Positions 1 to 8,047 of a stretch of 43,556 nucleotides of DNA are shown one piece after another. This DNA comes from Polyangiaceae bacterium (GTDB lineage: Bacteria; Myxococcota_A; Polyangia; Polyangiales; Polyangiaceae): assembly GCA_009780955.1 (NCBI GenBank), contig WQZB01000043.1:1-43556 (forward strand), in the 5' to 3' direction. The notes beneath the pieces were generated by a model. That model saw only the letters and a list, made by a program, of their open reading frames with translations, had not been told where the DNA came from and did not search any database. The stretch's first letter is position 1. Every line of letters starts with the position of its first letter. The position numbers and the translations under genes are program-made.

Positions 1-708
1 GAAGCCCCTGATCACGCCAAAGCCATCAACCTGATAGAAGCCATTCTCGCCTGGTGGGCGCGCTCGCAACCGAATACCCAAGTGGAACACAACATAGGCA
101 TTCGCTGGGATGAAGAGCACCCCACGGTTGGCCTCGATCCAGATGTATCCGTGTTTCGCCCGGCCTTGCCGCCAGACAGCTCGCACAAGTCCAGCATACA
201 CACGTGGGAACCGGGATACTCGGTGCCGATATTGGCCATTGAAGTGGTGAGCCGAACGAATTCGCGCAAAGATTACGAGGTTGTGCCAAAAAAGTGTGAA
301 AGCAGCGGAATTCCGGAGTTGTGCATTTTCGATCCTTTTCTCATCGGGCCTCGACGCACTCGGCGTAGCAATGGCTCCACTTCTGATGAGCACAGACCGC
401 ATCGCTTGCAGCTATGGCGTCACGATGAAAGCGGGGAGTTCAACCGCGTTTATGCGGGCGAAGGCCCGGTGTATTCGCCCACGCTCAATGGGTACTTCAT
501 TGCGGTCGACGAAGGCCTCAAATTGCGCATTTCCAGCGACGAAGCCGGTTTGCAATTGTGGTTTACCAGCGAGGAAGTGACGCGAGAATCCGAGAAAAAG
601 GCGTTGGCAGCCGAAGCAGCTGCCCGAAAGTCCGAAAAGGAAGCGTTGGCACGCGTTGCAGAGCTCGAAGCGCAGCTTGCCAAAGCGACGAATTCGTCGA
701 ATTCGTAG
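1..708 (+). CDS. Uma2-family (DUF820) endonuclease-like protein, 5' end cut by window
   Basis: The open frame runs from base 1 without a start, so the N-terminus lies outside the window; an internal GTG at 82 is not needed. The translation carries the Uma2/DUF820 pattern: PDVSVF, then AIEVVSRTNSRKDYE and a Gly-Ile-Pro-Glu-Leu-Cys-Ile-Phe-Asp-Pro stretch, which corresponds to the PD-(D/E)XK-like core of this putative nuclease family. The last ~45 residues are an Ala/Glu/Lys-rich helix, probably a coiled coil, as is common at the end of Uma2 proteins. The family is abundant in cyanobacteria, Chloroflexi and myxobacteria, and its function is not established. Its TAG stop (706-708) lies inside the GTAGGGGC end of a dispersed palindromic repeat, so the original C-terminus may have been altered by the insertion. 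Confidence 0.8.
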   Translation, partial: EAPDHAKAINLIEAILAWWARSQPNTQVEHNIGIRWDEEHPTVGLDPDVSVFRPALPPDSSHKSSIHTWEPGYSVPILAIEVVSRTNSRKDYEVVPKKCESSGIPELCIFDPFLIGPRRTRRSNGSTSDEHRPHRLQLWRHDESGEFNRVYAGEGPVYSPTLNGYFIAVDEGLKLRISSDEAGLQLWFTSEEVTRESEKKALAAEAAARKSEKEALARVAELEAQLAKATNSSNS

Positions 709-776
709 GGGCACCCCTTTGTGGGTGCCCTCCCTATACGGCGCGCCTCATGAATATGGAAGGCGGCCGCCCCTAC
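705..776. repeat. Composite GTAGGGGC-ended palindromic element (type 1)
   Basis: A 72-nt element with terminal GTAGGGGC and GCCCCTAC. The left arm contains the hairpin GGGGCACCCC..GTGGGTGCCC and the right arm GGCGGCCGCC. Its reverse complement matches the element at 25508-25572. Its first TAG is the stop codon of the upstream Uma2 gene. Confidence 0.75.
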
Positions 777-796
777 GAATATGCGTTTTGTCGGCT

Positions 797-824
797 GTAG
801 GGGCGTATGGCCATACGCCCCTAC
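797..824. repeat. 28-nt perfect palindrome of the GTAGGGGC family
   Basis: The half site GTAGGGGCGTATGG is directly followed by its exact reverse complement. Identical copies lie at 25454-25481 and 27544-27571, and a one-mismatch copy at 6087-6114. It lies 35 nt upstream of the DUF72 gene. Confidence 0.9.
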
Positions 825-859
825 GAGATGCGTTGGTTCTGTGCTAACCTGCAATATGC

Positions 860-1510
860 ATGATTACAATCGGGTGCGCTGGTTTTCCGGGGCCTGCAAC
901 CAGATATTTTAAAGAATTTCTCTTCGTCGAAATCCAAGAAGTGCACCCTACGCGGGTTGGCATGGGCACACTTCGCCGCTGGCGCCGTGAAGCACCGGAT
1001 GGTTTTACCTTTGCCATGCTTGCGCCGCGCGAAATTGGGCAAGAAGGTTTTCGCGAAGGCAAAGTCGTTGAAACGTCGCTAGAAGCGATGTTCGAAGCCG
1101 GCAAAGAGCTCGGCTCGAGCATTGCCATTTTTGTCTCTCCGCCCGACTTTGCGCAGAATCGCGCGAACAAGGCGGCGGTGAAAGACTTTCTTGCAAGCGT
1201 TCGCAAAAAGTTCGACCGCGTGGTGTGGGAAGCGCCGCCCAGCTGGAACCCGAGCGACGCTGCCGCGCTCGCCGTTGACGCAAAAGTAATTCCAGCGCGC
1301 GATCCGCTCACGCAGGGCATGCTCGATACGCCTGTGGCCTACTACCGAATGCCAGGGCCAGCCGGCCACAAAAGCCGATATGAAGACCACGCGATTCTAA
1401 AGCTTTCCGAGCTTGCACACCGTGCCAATCACACCAACGTAACGTACGTTTTTTCGAATGTTGATATGTTTACCGACGCCAAACGCTTCAAGAAAGCCAT
1501 GAAAATGTGA
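860..1510 (+). CDS. DUF72 family protein
   Basis: 216 residues starting at ATG 860. The N-terminus ITIGCAGFPGP, the segment FEVQ/HPT followed by LRRWRREAPDGFTFAMLAPREI, and the later Val-Trp-Glu-Ala-Pro, YYRMPGPAGHKSRY and Tyr-Val-Phe-Ser-Asn-Val blocks are the usual landmarks of DUF72 (YecE-like) TIM-barrel-type proteins. Members are typically about 230-300 residues, so this is a compact version. The biochemical role of the family is unknown; it is cytosolic and lacks a signal peptide. It stands alone, downstream of a palindromic repeat and convergent with a lipoprotein gene. Confidence 0.82.
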   Translation: MITIGCAGFPGPATRYFKEFLFVEIQEVHPTRVGMGTLRRWRREAPDGFTFAMLAPREIGQEGFREGKVVETSLEAMFEAGKELGSSIAIFVSPPDFAQNRANKAAVKDFLASVRKKFDRVVWEAPPSWNPSDAAALAVDAKVIPARDPLTQGMLDTPVAYYRMPGPAGHKSRYEDHAILKLSELAHRANHTNVTYVFSNVDMFTDAKRFKKAMKM

Positions 1511-1530
1511 AATGGCGACGAAAAGCAAAT

Positions 1531-1558
1531 GCGGGCGCCTCTTTTCGGAAGCGCCCGC
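1531..1558. terminator. Hairpin between convergent genes, possible bidirectional terminator
   Basis: GCGGGCGC at 1531-1538 pairs with GCGCCCGC at 1551-1558 across a 12-nt loop. It lies in the 95-nt gap between the convergent DUF72 and lipoprotein genes. No strong T-tract follows on the plus strand; a short T-rich stretch follows on the minus strand. Confidence 0.45.
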
Positions 1559-1605
1559 ACGATTGGCAACATCAAGATTGATGCACAATCAGAGACTTGT
1601 ACAGA

Positions 1606-2145
1606 TTACTCGGCCATTGGGCAGACGTCTTTGCAATTGGTTGTCGCGCAGGTGACGATGGCATCGTATGCTTCAGCAATCGGCATGCTGCCGTCGAGAT
1701 TTGTGACGGTCTCTTGGCACGAGAGGTCGCAGGCAGCTGGATCATCTGCATCTGGGCACTTGGCCTCGCAGGCAGTGAAGTCGTTGCAGTTGGCAGTCGC
1801 GCAAAGATCAGTCCCGTCTTCGGCAGTCCCGAGATCGCAAGCAACGGCGGGGGCCATATCGAAGCACCCCGTAAGCTCGGTGCAGCAGTTCGCCTCGAGG
1901 CATACCTGGCACTCGGCGGAGTCAATATCATTTGCTTGATTGACGACGTCGCAGGTTTGGCTGGTGTTGCCAGTGTCACCGGTGTCACCAGTACCAGTAT
2001 TGTCGCCAGTGCCGTCGCCGGGGGTTTGATCGACCACGACGCCGCTGTCGTCTGAGCTGGATGAGCAACCGACAGCAAGCACGCCGGTGCCAAGCGCTGC
2101 AATGGCAAGCGCTGTGAAGGTAGTCAACTTTGTATTCAAATTCAT
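1606..2145 (-). CDS. Cysteine-rich secreted lipoprotein
   Basis: 179 residues from the ATG at 2145. That start is chosen because GAGGAG lies 7 nt upstream and because the following residues form a lipoprotein signal peptide ending VLAVGC (lipidated Cys27). A longer in-frame extension upstream has no signal peptide and is rejected. After the lipobox comes a low-complexity Gly/Thr/Asp linker (about residues 28-62) with GTGDTGDTG-type repeats, then a domain with about a dozen cysteines in CxxC, CC and CxxxC spacings (for example Cys-Gln-Val-Cys-Leu-Glu-Ala-Asn-Cys-Cys). Small Cys-rich lipoproteins of this architecture are frequent in Myxococcota; none has a defined role. The domain is presumably disulfide-bonded in the envelope. 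Monocistronic. Confidence 0.8.
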   Translation of the reverse strand: MNLNTKLTTFTALAIAALGTGVLAVGCSSSSDDSGVVVDQTPGDGTGDNTGTGDTGDTGNTSQTCDVVNQANDIDSAECQVCLEANCCTELTGCFDMAPAVACDLGTAEDGTDLCATANCNDFTACEAKCPDADDPAACDLSCQETVTNLDGSMPIAEAYDAIVTCATTNCKDVCPMAE

Positions 2146-2318
2146 CGGATGCTCCTCAAAAAGGGAAGGGGGAAACGAAAGGTTGATTGGGCGGGCGATT
2201 GGACGTGCCGAGCGCCCGCAATGTTCAATGCTGCCACAGAATAGGGGAACGCGCCGCATTAGGCCAGCGATTCGCAGTAAATTTGTGTAAATGCGACCTG
2301 TTTCCTCACCAAGCAATC

Positions 2319-3947
2319 TCAAGCGTTGGCCACGGCAGCTTCGCTTCGGCGCCGAAACGACGCGATGACAATTCCGAATGCGACGAGATACCATGGCACA
2401 TCGCCTACGATTTCGTACGCCGTTCTGCCCTGCAGCCAATGAATCTCGCTGGCTTGTGCCTCTTCCACGAACACTTTCGAGGTTGTAACAAGGCTGCCCA
2501 CGGGATCGACAATGGCCGAAACCCCACTGTTCGTGCTGCGAACCAGGTAGCGCCGGTGCTCAATGGCGCGAAACTTAGCAAGCGCAAGGTGCTCCCACGG
2601 CTCTTTCGTGTTGCCAAACCACGCGTCGTTCGTGATGTTCACGAGCAGCTCAGGGTTTGCATGAGAAACCATGCGGTTCGTGAATGCCGGCAAAATGTCT
2701 TCGTAGCAAATCAAGACCGAAACTTTATGGGCTTGCCCTTTCATGTCGATAATCACGGGGTCGAGCGAAGTGCCTTTCGTGAAATTGCCGCTGTTCGGCG
2801 ACCATTCGTAAAGAATGGGAAAGGTATCGCCAAAAGGCAAATATTCACCGAACGCAAGCAAGAATTGCTTATCGTAACGCCCGTTCATATTCCCGCGAAG
2901 GTCGGTGGAGATGGCACTGTTGTAAAGGCCATATCCATTCGGGCGATTGGGATTGTGCCCGCGAAGCACGGCACCAAAAATGGCCGGCTTGCCGAGGCTC
3001 GACGCAAAGCGACTGCGAAATTCGACCGGTGCGAGGTCTTCCCAAACCGGGCGCATGACGCTCGATTCGCTCCAAACTACGAAATCAACGCCTTGGCGCT
3101 TCAAATCGGCTGTCAGGCGAAGGTGACGACGAAGCCCTTCGTTTGGATCTTCGCGCTTGGCTAGCAGTTCCATATTCGCTTGCACCAGCCCCACGCGTAC
3201 GGGCTCGGCCGCTTGCATGCGCGCCTTCGTCATACGAATGCGCACAGCGCCAAAAAGCAAAGCAAAAAGCATAACAAGCACGCCGATGCCCATCACGCGC
3301 GCACTTGGGCGCATAGGCCCGCGCCTTTCGTGGCCGGTGGCAAGGCTTACTTCCGTGGTCATGCGGCCTTGGCGTGCCAAAAGGTGCGCGCGAATGGGTT
3401 CGGCAATGGCAAGATTGGCTGAAACCAGAACAAGGCCGACGAGAATCGGCCCGCCGATTTCTGCAAGCTGCATCAAAATCGGAATTTGATGAACCGTGGC
3501 CGCGTAATACCAAGGGAAAAGCAGCGGAAAGGTTAGCTCGCTTGCCGCGAATGCAGCGGCAAACACGAGGTGCGTGGGCCAACCGCGATTCGCCGCGCGG
3601 CCGTAAAGCCAACCCATCAAGGCAATGCGGCCGGCTTGGTAGGAGCAAATGATGATGACAAATAAAAGGCAAAGCGGCAGCGGAAAGCCGCTAAACGTTT
3701 TCAGCATGCCGGTGAGCCAATAAAACCCACCAAGGTTCATCATGAGGCCCGTGAGAAAGCCAAGCCACGTTGCTCGCTTGGTGGTTTGGCCTTGCAGCGC
3801 AAGCCAAAGTGGCACCAGCGCCACGAACGTAAGCCACCACTGGTCGAAACCCGCAAAGGCAAGAAAGTACAAAACACCCGAAGCCGCGGCACCTGCTTCG
3901 GCAAGCCGCCCGCGAACCAAAACGGCAGGCTCGGCCTCGCTTTGCAT
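2319..3947 (-). CDS. lnt: Apolipoprotein N-acyltransferase
   Basis: 542 residues. Lnt N-acylates the lipidated cysteine of apolipoproteins in the inner membrane, the last step of lipoprotein maturation. The N-terminal ~240 residues form several hydrophobic segments; residues ~248-500 form a nitrilase-type periplasmic domain; a last membrane segment follows near 518-530. The catalytic triad is visible: Glu294 in WSES, Lys360 in YDKQFLLAFGEYLPFG, and Cys414 in ICYED, matching the E-K-C triad known for E. coli Lnt. NITNDAWFG at ~437-445 is also characteristic. The gene lies 18 nt downstream of a parvulin lipoprotein gene and is probably co-transcribed with two lipoprotein genes whose products it would mature. 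Confidence 0.95.
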   Translation of the reverse strand: MQSEAEPAVLVRGRLAEAGAAASGVLYFLAFAGFDQWWLTFVALVPLWLALQGQTTKRATWLGFLTGLMMNLGGFYWLTGMLKTFSGFPLPLCLLFVIIICSYQAGRIALMGWLYGRAANRGWPTHLVFAAAFAASELTFPLLFPWYYAATVHQIPILMQLAEIGGPILVGLVLVSANLAIAEPIRAHLLARQGRMTTEVSLATGHERRGPMRPSARVMGIGVLVMLFALLFGAVRIRMTKARMQAAEPVRVGLVQANMELLAKREDPNEGLRRHLRLTADLKRQGVDFVVWSESSVMRPVWEDLAPVEFRSRFASSLGKPAIFGAVLRGHNPNRPNGYGLYNSAISTDLRGNMNGRYDKQFLLAFGEYLPFGDTFPILYEWSPNSGNFTKGTSLDPVIIDMKGQAHKVSVLICYEDILPAFTNRMVSHANPELLVNITNDAWFGNTKEPWEHLALAKFRAIEHRRYLVRSTNSGVSAIVDPVGSLVTTSKVFVEEAQASEIHWLQGRTAYEIVGDVPWYLVAFGIVIASFRRRSEAAVANA

Positions 3948-3965
3948 CGATTCCGCTTGGCCCGC

Positions 3966-4577
3966 TTATTCCGTTCGCTGGATCACGTGAAAGCCGAATG
4001 GCGTTTCCACGACATCGGAAATCTCGCCAACATTGAGTTTGAACGCGGCGGCTTCGAACGCGGGAACCATTTGACCTTCGCCAAAGCGGCCAAGTGAGCC
4101 GCCGCGCGATGCGGCGTTCGGCTCGTCGGAGTATTCCACCGCGAGGCGCGCGAGTTCTTCGCCGGCGCGCGCACGGCGAAGAACTTCTTGCGCAAGGGCA
4201 AGCGCCTGCTCGCGTGTGCGCAGCACTTGCGTGCCTGCGCGCTCGGAGCCCATGTACTGAATGAGCACGTGCCGCGCACCAATTTGGCTTGGGTGTTTGG
4301 TGGCGCGCTCTGCTGGCGGGCCCTGCGGATTGGCCTTTGGCGCAGACGCAGGGGCAGCCTTCGCGTCGGCTGGAGGCGGGTTGGTGATTCGTGCGGCCGT
4401 GGGACTTTCGGTGCGCGGCTCGGTTGCAATCGCTGCAACGTTCTCTGCGCCGCCGCCGGCCAGAGGAGGATCGGCTCCTGGGCCATGCGGTGCAGTCCCT
4501 GACGCCGCGCTTCCCCCACAAGCCATTGCTTGCATGATGCACAAGAAAGCTGCGAGGAGCATGCGCGCACGAATCAT
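3966..4577 (-). CDS. Parvulin-type peptidyl-prolyl isomerase lipoprotein
   Basis: 203 residues. A lipoprotein signal ends MQAMAC (Cys20), then a long Ala/Pro-rich linker (about 21-95), then a single rotamase domain (about 98-203) with HVLIQY, GGSLGRFGEGQMVPAFE and the C-terminal ETPFGFHVIQRTE typical of PpiC/PrsA-like parvulins. It would catalyse cis-trans prolyl isomerisation of envelope proteins while tethered to a membrane. The start is ATG 4577, which overlaps the stop of the preceding small lipoprotein gene by ATGA and implies translational coupling; Met6 is a possible alternative. The gene is followed 18 nt later by lnt. Confidence 0.9.
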   Translation of the reverse strand: MIRARMLLAAFLCIMQAMACGGSAASGTAPHGPGADPPLAGGGAENVAAIATEPRTESPTAARITNPPPADAKAAPASAPKANPQGPPAERATKHPSQIGARHVLIQYMGSERAGTQVLRTREQALALAQEVLRRARAGEELARLAVEYSDEPNAASRGGSLGRFGEGQMVPAFEAAAFKLNVGEISDVVETPFGFHVIQRTE

Positions 4578-4783
4578 TTTGGCTGCACCTCTGGCCTTAC
4601 AGAGCCGGGCGGTGAGGGGGCAGCAGGTTGCACCTGCTTGCGCTCGGCGCCGGTCGCTTGCTCACTTTGAATCATCGGTTCGTGCGCTGCCGGCTCGGTC
4701 AACTTGGAGCAAGCAGCACAAGCTCCAAGTGCTATCGCGGCTGTCGCGAAAAGGACAACGGCCTTGCCAAGGCGCTTCTGCAT
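4574..4783 (-). CDS. Small putative lipoprotein
   Basis: 69 residues from ATG 4783: basic N-terminus MQKRLGK, a hydrophobic segment, and a lipobox-like LGAC followed two residues later by a second Cys, then a hydrophilic Pro/Glu/Gln-rich tail of about 45 residues. The frame could extend to 4879, but that would run into the divergent kinase gene and place extra charged sequence ahead of the signal peptide, so the internal Met is preferred. Its stop overlaps the parvulin start (ATGA). No family recognised; the context (parvulin lipoprotein, Lnt) suggests an envelope role. Confidence 0.6.
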   Translation of the reverse strand: MQKRLGKAVVLFATAAIALGACAACSKLTEPAAHEPMIQSEQATGAERKQVQPAAPSPPGSVRPEVQPK

Positions 4784-4861
4784 GGGCCGGGGACGGTAGC
4801 GTTTCACGCAAGAAAGTAAAGGGGTTGTGGGTGTGTGCACTACGGCTAGGATAAGAAATGC

Positions 4862-6085
4862 TTGGCTCGCGTTCTTCACATCGAGGACGATCCGCGTAAC
4901 CGGCTGCTCGTTCGCAAGCTTCTATCAGCTGAAGGCCACGACGTCATCGATGCGGCCGACGGTCTCGAAGGGGTGCGCCTCGCACTTGCGCAGCGGCCCG
5001 ACATCGTGCTCGTTGATTTGAACATTCCGGGCCTCGACGGGTTCGAAGTCACGTTGCGTCTTCGCAACGAGTCATCGCTCGCCGGTGTTCCCATCGTTGC
5101 GATTACGGCCGAGGGCGATCGTGACACAAGCTTCGCGGTGGGCTGCGACGGCTTTTTGCAAAAGCCCATCGACGCGCGTGCGTTTGCTAGGCAAATCGCC
5201 GGCTATGTTGGCGGCCAGCGCGAGCGGCTTATGTCGTCGCCCGATGTTACTGGCGAGCGCTTGCGCACCCAAAGCGGGCGCATCGTCGCGCATCTCGAAG
5301 AGAAGGTGGCCGAGCTTTCCGCGGCCAACGAGCGGCTCCGCGAGATGGAACGGTTGCGCACCGAATTCTATCGCAACATCTCGCACGAGCTCGCAACTCC
5401 GCTTACGCCAATCGTTGGTTACTTGGGAATGCTCATCGACGAAGAGCTAGGCCCAACGAACCCAGCGCAGCGCAAAGCCCTTCGGGTGATGGACGACTGC
5501 ATTCGCAGGCTTCGCGCGCAGCTCGACAATCTCGTTGACGTGACCGGTCTCGAAACCGGAAAAATGCGCTTTTTCCATCGCGACTACGATTTCCTCGACA
5601 CGGTTCGGCGCGCCATGGCTTGGCATGCCGATGCATTTGCCGAGCGAAAAATCACGATGCTCAAAGAAATGCCGAAAGGTGCATTGCCCGGATACGGCGA
5701 CAGCGATCGGTTGGGCCGCGCAATCTCGCAGTTGCTCGACAACGCAGCCAAGTTCGCGCCCGAAGGCGGCATTGTTGGTGTGCGCGTTCAGCCCTTCGAA
5801 ACAACCTACGAAGTCGTTGTGGCCGACACTGGGCCTGGCGTTGCCAAAGACCACGAGGGGCGCATTTTCGATCCTTTTTACCAAGCCGACGGCTCACCCA
5901 CGCGGGCTCACGGTGGCACGGGCGTTGGGCTCGCCATTGCACGCCGTGTGGCGCGCGGTTTGGGCGGCGACGTCAAGCTCCTCGAAGGCGGCGCGCAGGT
6001 CGAGGGCATGTTCCTCGGCGGCGCAGCCTTCTGCCTAACGGTTGCCAAGAGCGCGCCTACCGTCGTGGTCGACACCAGCAAATAA
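4862..6085 (+). CDS. Hybrid response regulator - histidine kinase
   Basis: 407 residues with no membrane segment. N-terminal receiver domain (1-120) has acidic EDD at 8-10, phosphoacceptor Asp52 in LVDLNIPG, Thr82 and Lys101. A short coiled segment (about 140-168) leads to a HisKA dimerisation helix with phospho-His175 in NISHELATPL, then HATPase: N-box LLDNAAKF (Asn294), DTGPG 322-326, and GGTGVGLAIA 351-360. Receiver-first kinases of this order are common in Myxococcota and act as cytosolic relays. The start is the TTG at 4862: an in-frame TAG lies 15 nt upstream, no ATG or GTG gives the full receiver fold, and AGGA lies about 10 nt upstream. An out-of-frame ATG at 4858 overlaps it. The gene is divergent from the lipoprotein-Lnt cluster. 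Confidence 0.92.
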   Translation: MARVLHIEDDPRNRLLVRKLLSAEGHDVIDAADGLEGVRLALAQRPDIVLVDLNIPGLDGFEVTLRLRNESSLAGVPIVAITAEGDRDTSFAVGCDGFLQKPIDARAFARQIAGYVGGQRERLMSSPDVTGERLRTQSGRIVAHLEEKVAELSAANERLREMERLRTEFYRNISHELATPLTPIVGYLGMLIDEELGPTNPAQRKALRVMDDCIRRLRAQLDNLVDVTGLETGKMRFFHRDYDFLDTVRRAMAWHADAFAERKITMLKEMPKGALPGYGDSDRLGRAISQLLDNAAKFAPEGGIVGVRVQPFETTYEVVVADTGPGVAKDHEGRIFDPFYQADGSPTRAHGGTGVGLAIARRVARGLGGDVKLLEGGAQVEGMFLGGAAFCLTVAKSAPTVVVDTSK

Positions 6086-6086
6086 A

Positions 6087-6114
6087 GTAGGGGCGCATGG
6101 CCATACGCCCCTAC
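6087..6114. repeat. 28-nt palindrome of the GTAGGGGC family (one mismatch)
   Basis: Same as the element at 797-824 except for C instead of T at the tenth base of the left half. It begins one nucleotide after the TAA of the histidine kinase. Confidence 0.85.
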
Positions 6115-6132
6115 GAATATGGCGTTGTTGTT

Positions 6133-6212
6133 GTAGGGGCACCATTCATGGCGCCCGCCCGCAGGCGGATCGTCGGTCGATACCGAGAGGGCGCGATGAA
6201 TCGCGCCCCTAC
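6133..6212. repeat. Composite GTAGGGGC-ended element (type 2)
   Basis: 80 nt with inner arms containing CCATTCATGG and GGGCGCGATGAATCGCGCCC and a core GGATCGTCGGTCG. The reverse complement corresponds to the element at 10195-10258, with a longer centre here. It lies in the convergent gap between the histidine kinase and the GltJ-like gene. Confidence 0.75.
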
Positions 6213-6217
6213 GGTTG

Positions 6218-8032
6218 CTAATTAATCGTGAAGCTTTTGCCGACGGCGACAGGCCCGCCTGAGAAAGCTGGGACGCGCGCGCCGCGATACTTGCCGGCAA
6301 CGCACCCGCCGACTGCTGTTCCTTGGAAAGGCCCGCTGTCGACGATGGCTGTTGACACGCTGCCATCGGGCGTGAACGTGACTTTGACGTGCCCGGTGCC
6401 TGTTGGACCATCGGCCTTTTTGCACGACTGCACATTGACGCTGGAAAGCGCACCTGATGCCGCGCCTCGATCGAACGGAGCTGTTGCGCCGCCGCCAGCA
6501 TTGGCCCTTGGCGCGTCGTTCTGAGGGCGTACTGCATTTCTGATTGCGTCGTCCAAGCCTGGCTGCGTCGCATTCGGCGGCCTTGGTGACTCTGGAGTAC
6601 GACCTGGGACGGCTCCTCTTGGTGCGGGTCCACCGCGCTGCCTGCCGCCAGTGGTTGGCGGCGCCTGCGTCGCGTTTGGCGTAGGAACGGGGTTCGCCTG
6701 GCCCGTGCCAGGCGGTGGAGGCGTGTTGTCTTCGGTCGGCGCAGTCGTTGGTGTTGTCTCGGTTGGTGGTGGAACTGCGGCTGTTGGCGGATTCGCGTCT
6801 GCGTGCGATGGCGTAGACGGCTTGAGCAGGAGAATGACCGCAATAATGATGGCAGCGGCGATGAGCGCGCCCATACCAAGAAGTCCCCAGAGCAACGCCT
6901 TGCTGTTTTTGCTGCCTGCGGCTGCCGTTGAATCGGCGGTCTCGAGAGGAGAAGGCGCGAGAATGGGCGCTGCGAGGGCTGTACCGAATGCGCCGCCGCC
7001 GCTCAAATTCATGATGTCGTCAATGCGCGCCTTCGTGTCCTTTTTCTCGTTGCTGCTAATGCTCGCACTGAGCGCGCGAATGTCGATAAGGCCCGACCCA
7101 TCGGCAGTTGCCGTGCTGTTGCGGTTGGTAGGCGCCGCTTCGTTTTTCGCGGCTTCGGTGAGCGCAGAAAGCGAGAAAAGCACGCTGCTTTCGTTGCGTT
7201 GGCCGGTGAGCTTTTCTTCGGTTGCCGGGGCAACGCTCGAGCCGCCGCTACTTCGTGGCATGCCGGTCAAAATGTCGTCGTCGCTGCCAGCGCGCGCCGC
7301 GTTGCCAAACAGGTCGGCGCCTTGCCCACGCCCGCCGCCACGCCGTGCGGCCGCTGCGGGTGCAGCGGCCGCAGGTGCCGGTGCTGTCGTTGCCGGTGCT
7401 GCCGCCGCCTCTTGTATTGCTATTGCCGGCAAAGCTGGCGTTGCTGGCATTGGCGCTGCAGAAGGAGCCTCGCTGGCAAAGGGACCTGCGCTTTTTTCGC
7501 TGCTTTCGTCTGCATGCCCAGCGAACGGGCTCGGCGAAGGTTGCGAAGGTTCGTTTTGGCCGAACAGCGGTGCCTGCGGAGCCTCGACCAGAGGTGGTGC
7601 AGGGACGGCAGCGGCAGCCTGCGGATCTTCTTGAAACGACACTTGCGACGGGAGCCTGATCGCGGAGTACAAAGATTCAATTTCGTGCAGCGGCAGCCAG
7701 TCGGGCATGTCCTCCTTCCAGCAGTACGTCTCGTCGTTGAGCGTGCCGGCGCGGTACTCGGCGACAATTTCTTGCGCTGTCATCGTGCGCTGATCGCCGT
7801 CAGCGACATTCACCGTCCACTGCTGGTTGTGTTGGCTGGCGAAATCGAAAGCGTGCGTGTCGGACTGCTCGTCCGACGGTCGCATTTCGGGTCGCATCTC
7901 GGCGCGCATTTCGTTGCCGTTGATCACGATCGTTGAGCTGCACTTCTTGCAGCGGATCTTGACCACCTTGCCGACGACCTTTTCATCCGCGATGGTGTAC
8001 TTTGCCTGACAGGATTGGCACTGAATCTTCAT
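6218..8032 (-). CDS. GltJ/AgmX-like protein (zinc ribbon, GYF, TM, AgmX/PglI C-terminus)
   Basis: 604 residues. Residues 1-35 form an MJ0042-type zinc ribbon with Cys5, Cys8, Cys28 and Cys31. Residues ~72-124 form a GYF_2 domain (QWTVNVADGDQRTMT ... CWKEDMPDWLPL). A long Ala/Pro-rich linker follows, including NESSVLFSLSAL and GSGLIDIRAL, segments recurrent in these myxobacterial proteins. A single hydrophobic helix lies near 380-403, then a Pro-rich periplasmic linker, and a C-terminal AgmX/PglI (TonB-like) domain at about 525-604 with VKVTFTPDGSV. In Myxococcus, GltJ/AgmX links cytosolic MglA to the gliding machinery; whether this homologue does so is unknown, as no other gliding gene is nearby. 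A shorter, single-C-domain version is seen here. GAAGGA lies upstream of the ATG. Confidence 0.85.
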   Translation of the reverse strand: MKIQCQSCQAKYTIADEKVVGKVVKIRCKKCSSTIVINGNEMRAEMRPEMRPSDEQSDTHAFDFASQHNQQWTVNVADGDQRTMTAQEIVAEYRAGTLNDETYCWKEDMPDWLPLHEIESLYSAIRLPSQVSFQEDPQAAAAVPAPPLVEAPQAPLFGQNEPSQPSPSPFAGHADESSEKSAGPFASEAPSAAPMPATPALPAIAIQEAAAAPATTAPAPAAAAPAAAARRGGGRGQGADLFGNAARAGSDDDILTGMPRSSGGSSVAPATEEKLTGQRNESSVLFSLSALTEAAKNEAAPTNRNSTATADGSGLIDIRALSASISSNEKKDTKARIDDIMNLSGGGAFGTALAAPILAPSPLETADSTAAAGSKNSKALLWGLLGMGALIAAAIIIAVILLLKPSTPSHADANPPTAAVPPPTETTPTTAPTEDNTPPPPGTGQANPVPTPNATQAPPTTGGRQRGGPAPRGAVPGRTPESPRPPNATQPGLDDAIRNAVRPQNDAPRANAGGGATAPFDRGAASGALSSVNVQSCKKADGPTGTGHVKVTFTPDGSVSTAIVDSGPFQGTAVGGCVAGKYRGARVPAFSGGPVAVGKSFTIN

Positions 8033-8047
8033 CGCGGAACCATTCCT

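Noticed and set aside
2191..2219. GCGGGCG / CGCCCGC hairpin in front of the Cys-rich lipoprotein
   Set aside because: A 7-bp stem with a 15-nt loop and no T-tract; not enough to call a terminator or riboswitch.
2187..3164. 325-residue plus-strand open frame
   Set aside because: Lies antisense to lnt, which has all catalytic motifs; this frame shows no recognisable domain.
6651..7634. 327-residue plus-strand frame rich in Ala/Gly/Val
   Set aside because: Antisense to the Ala/Pro-rich linker of the GltJ-like protein, whose complementary codons keep this frame open.
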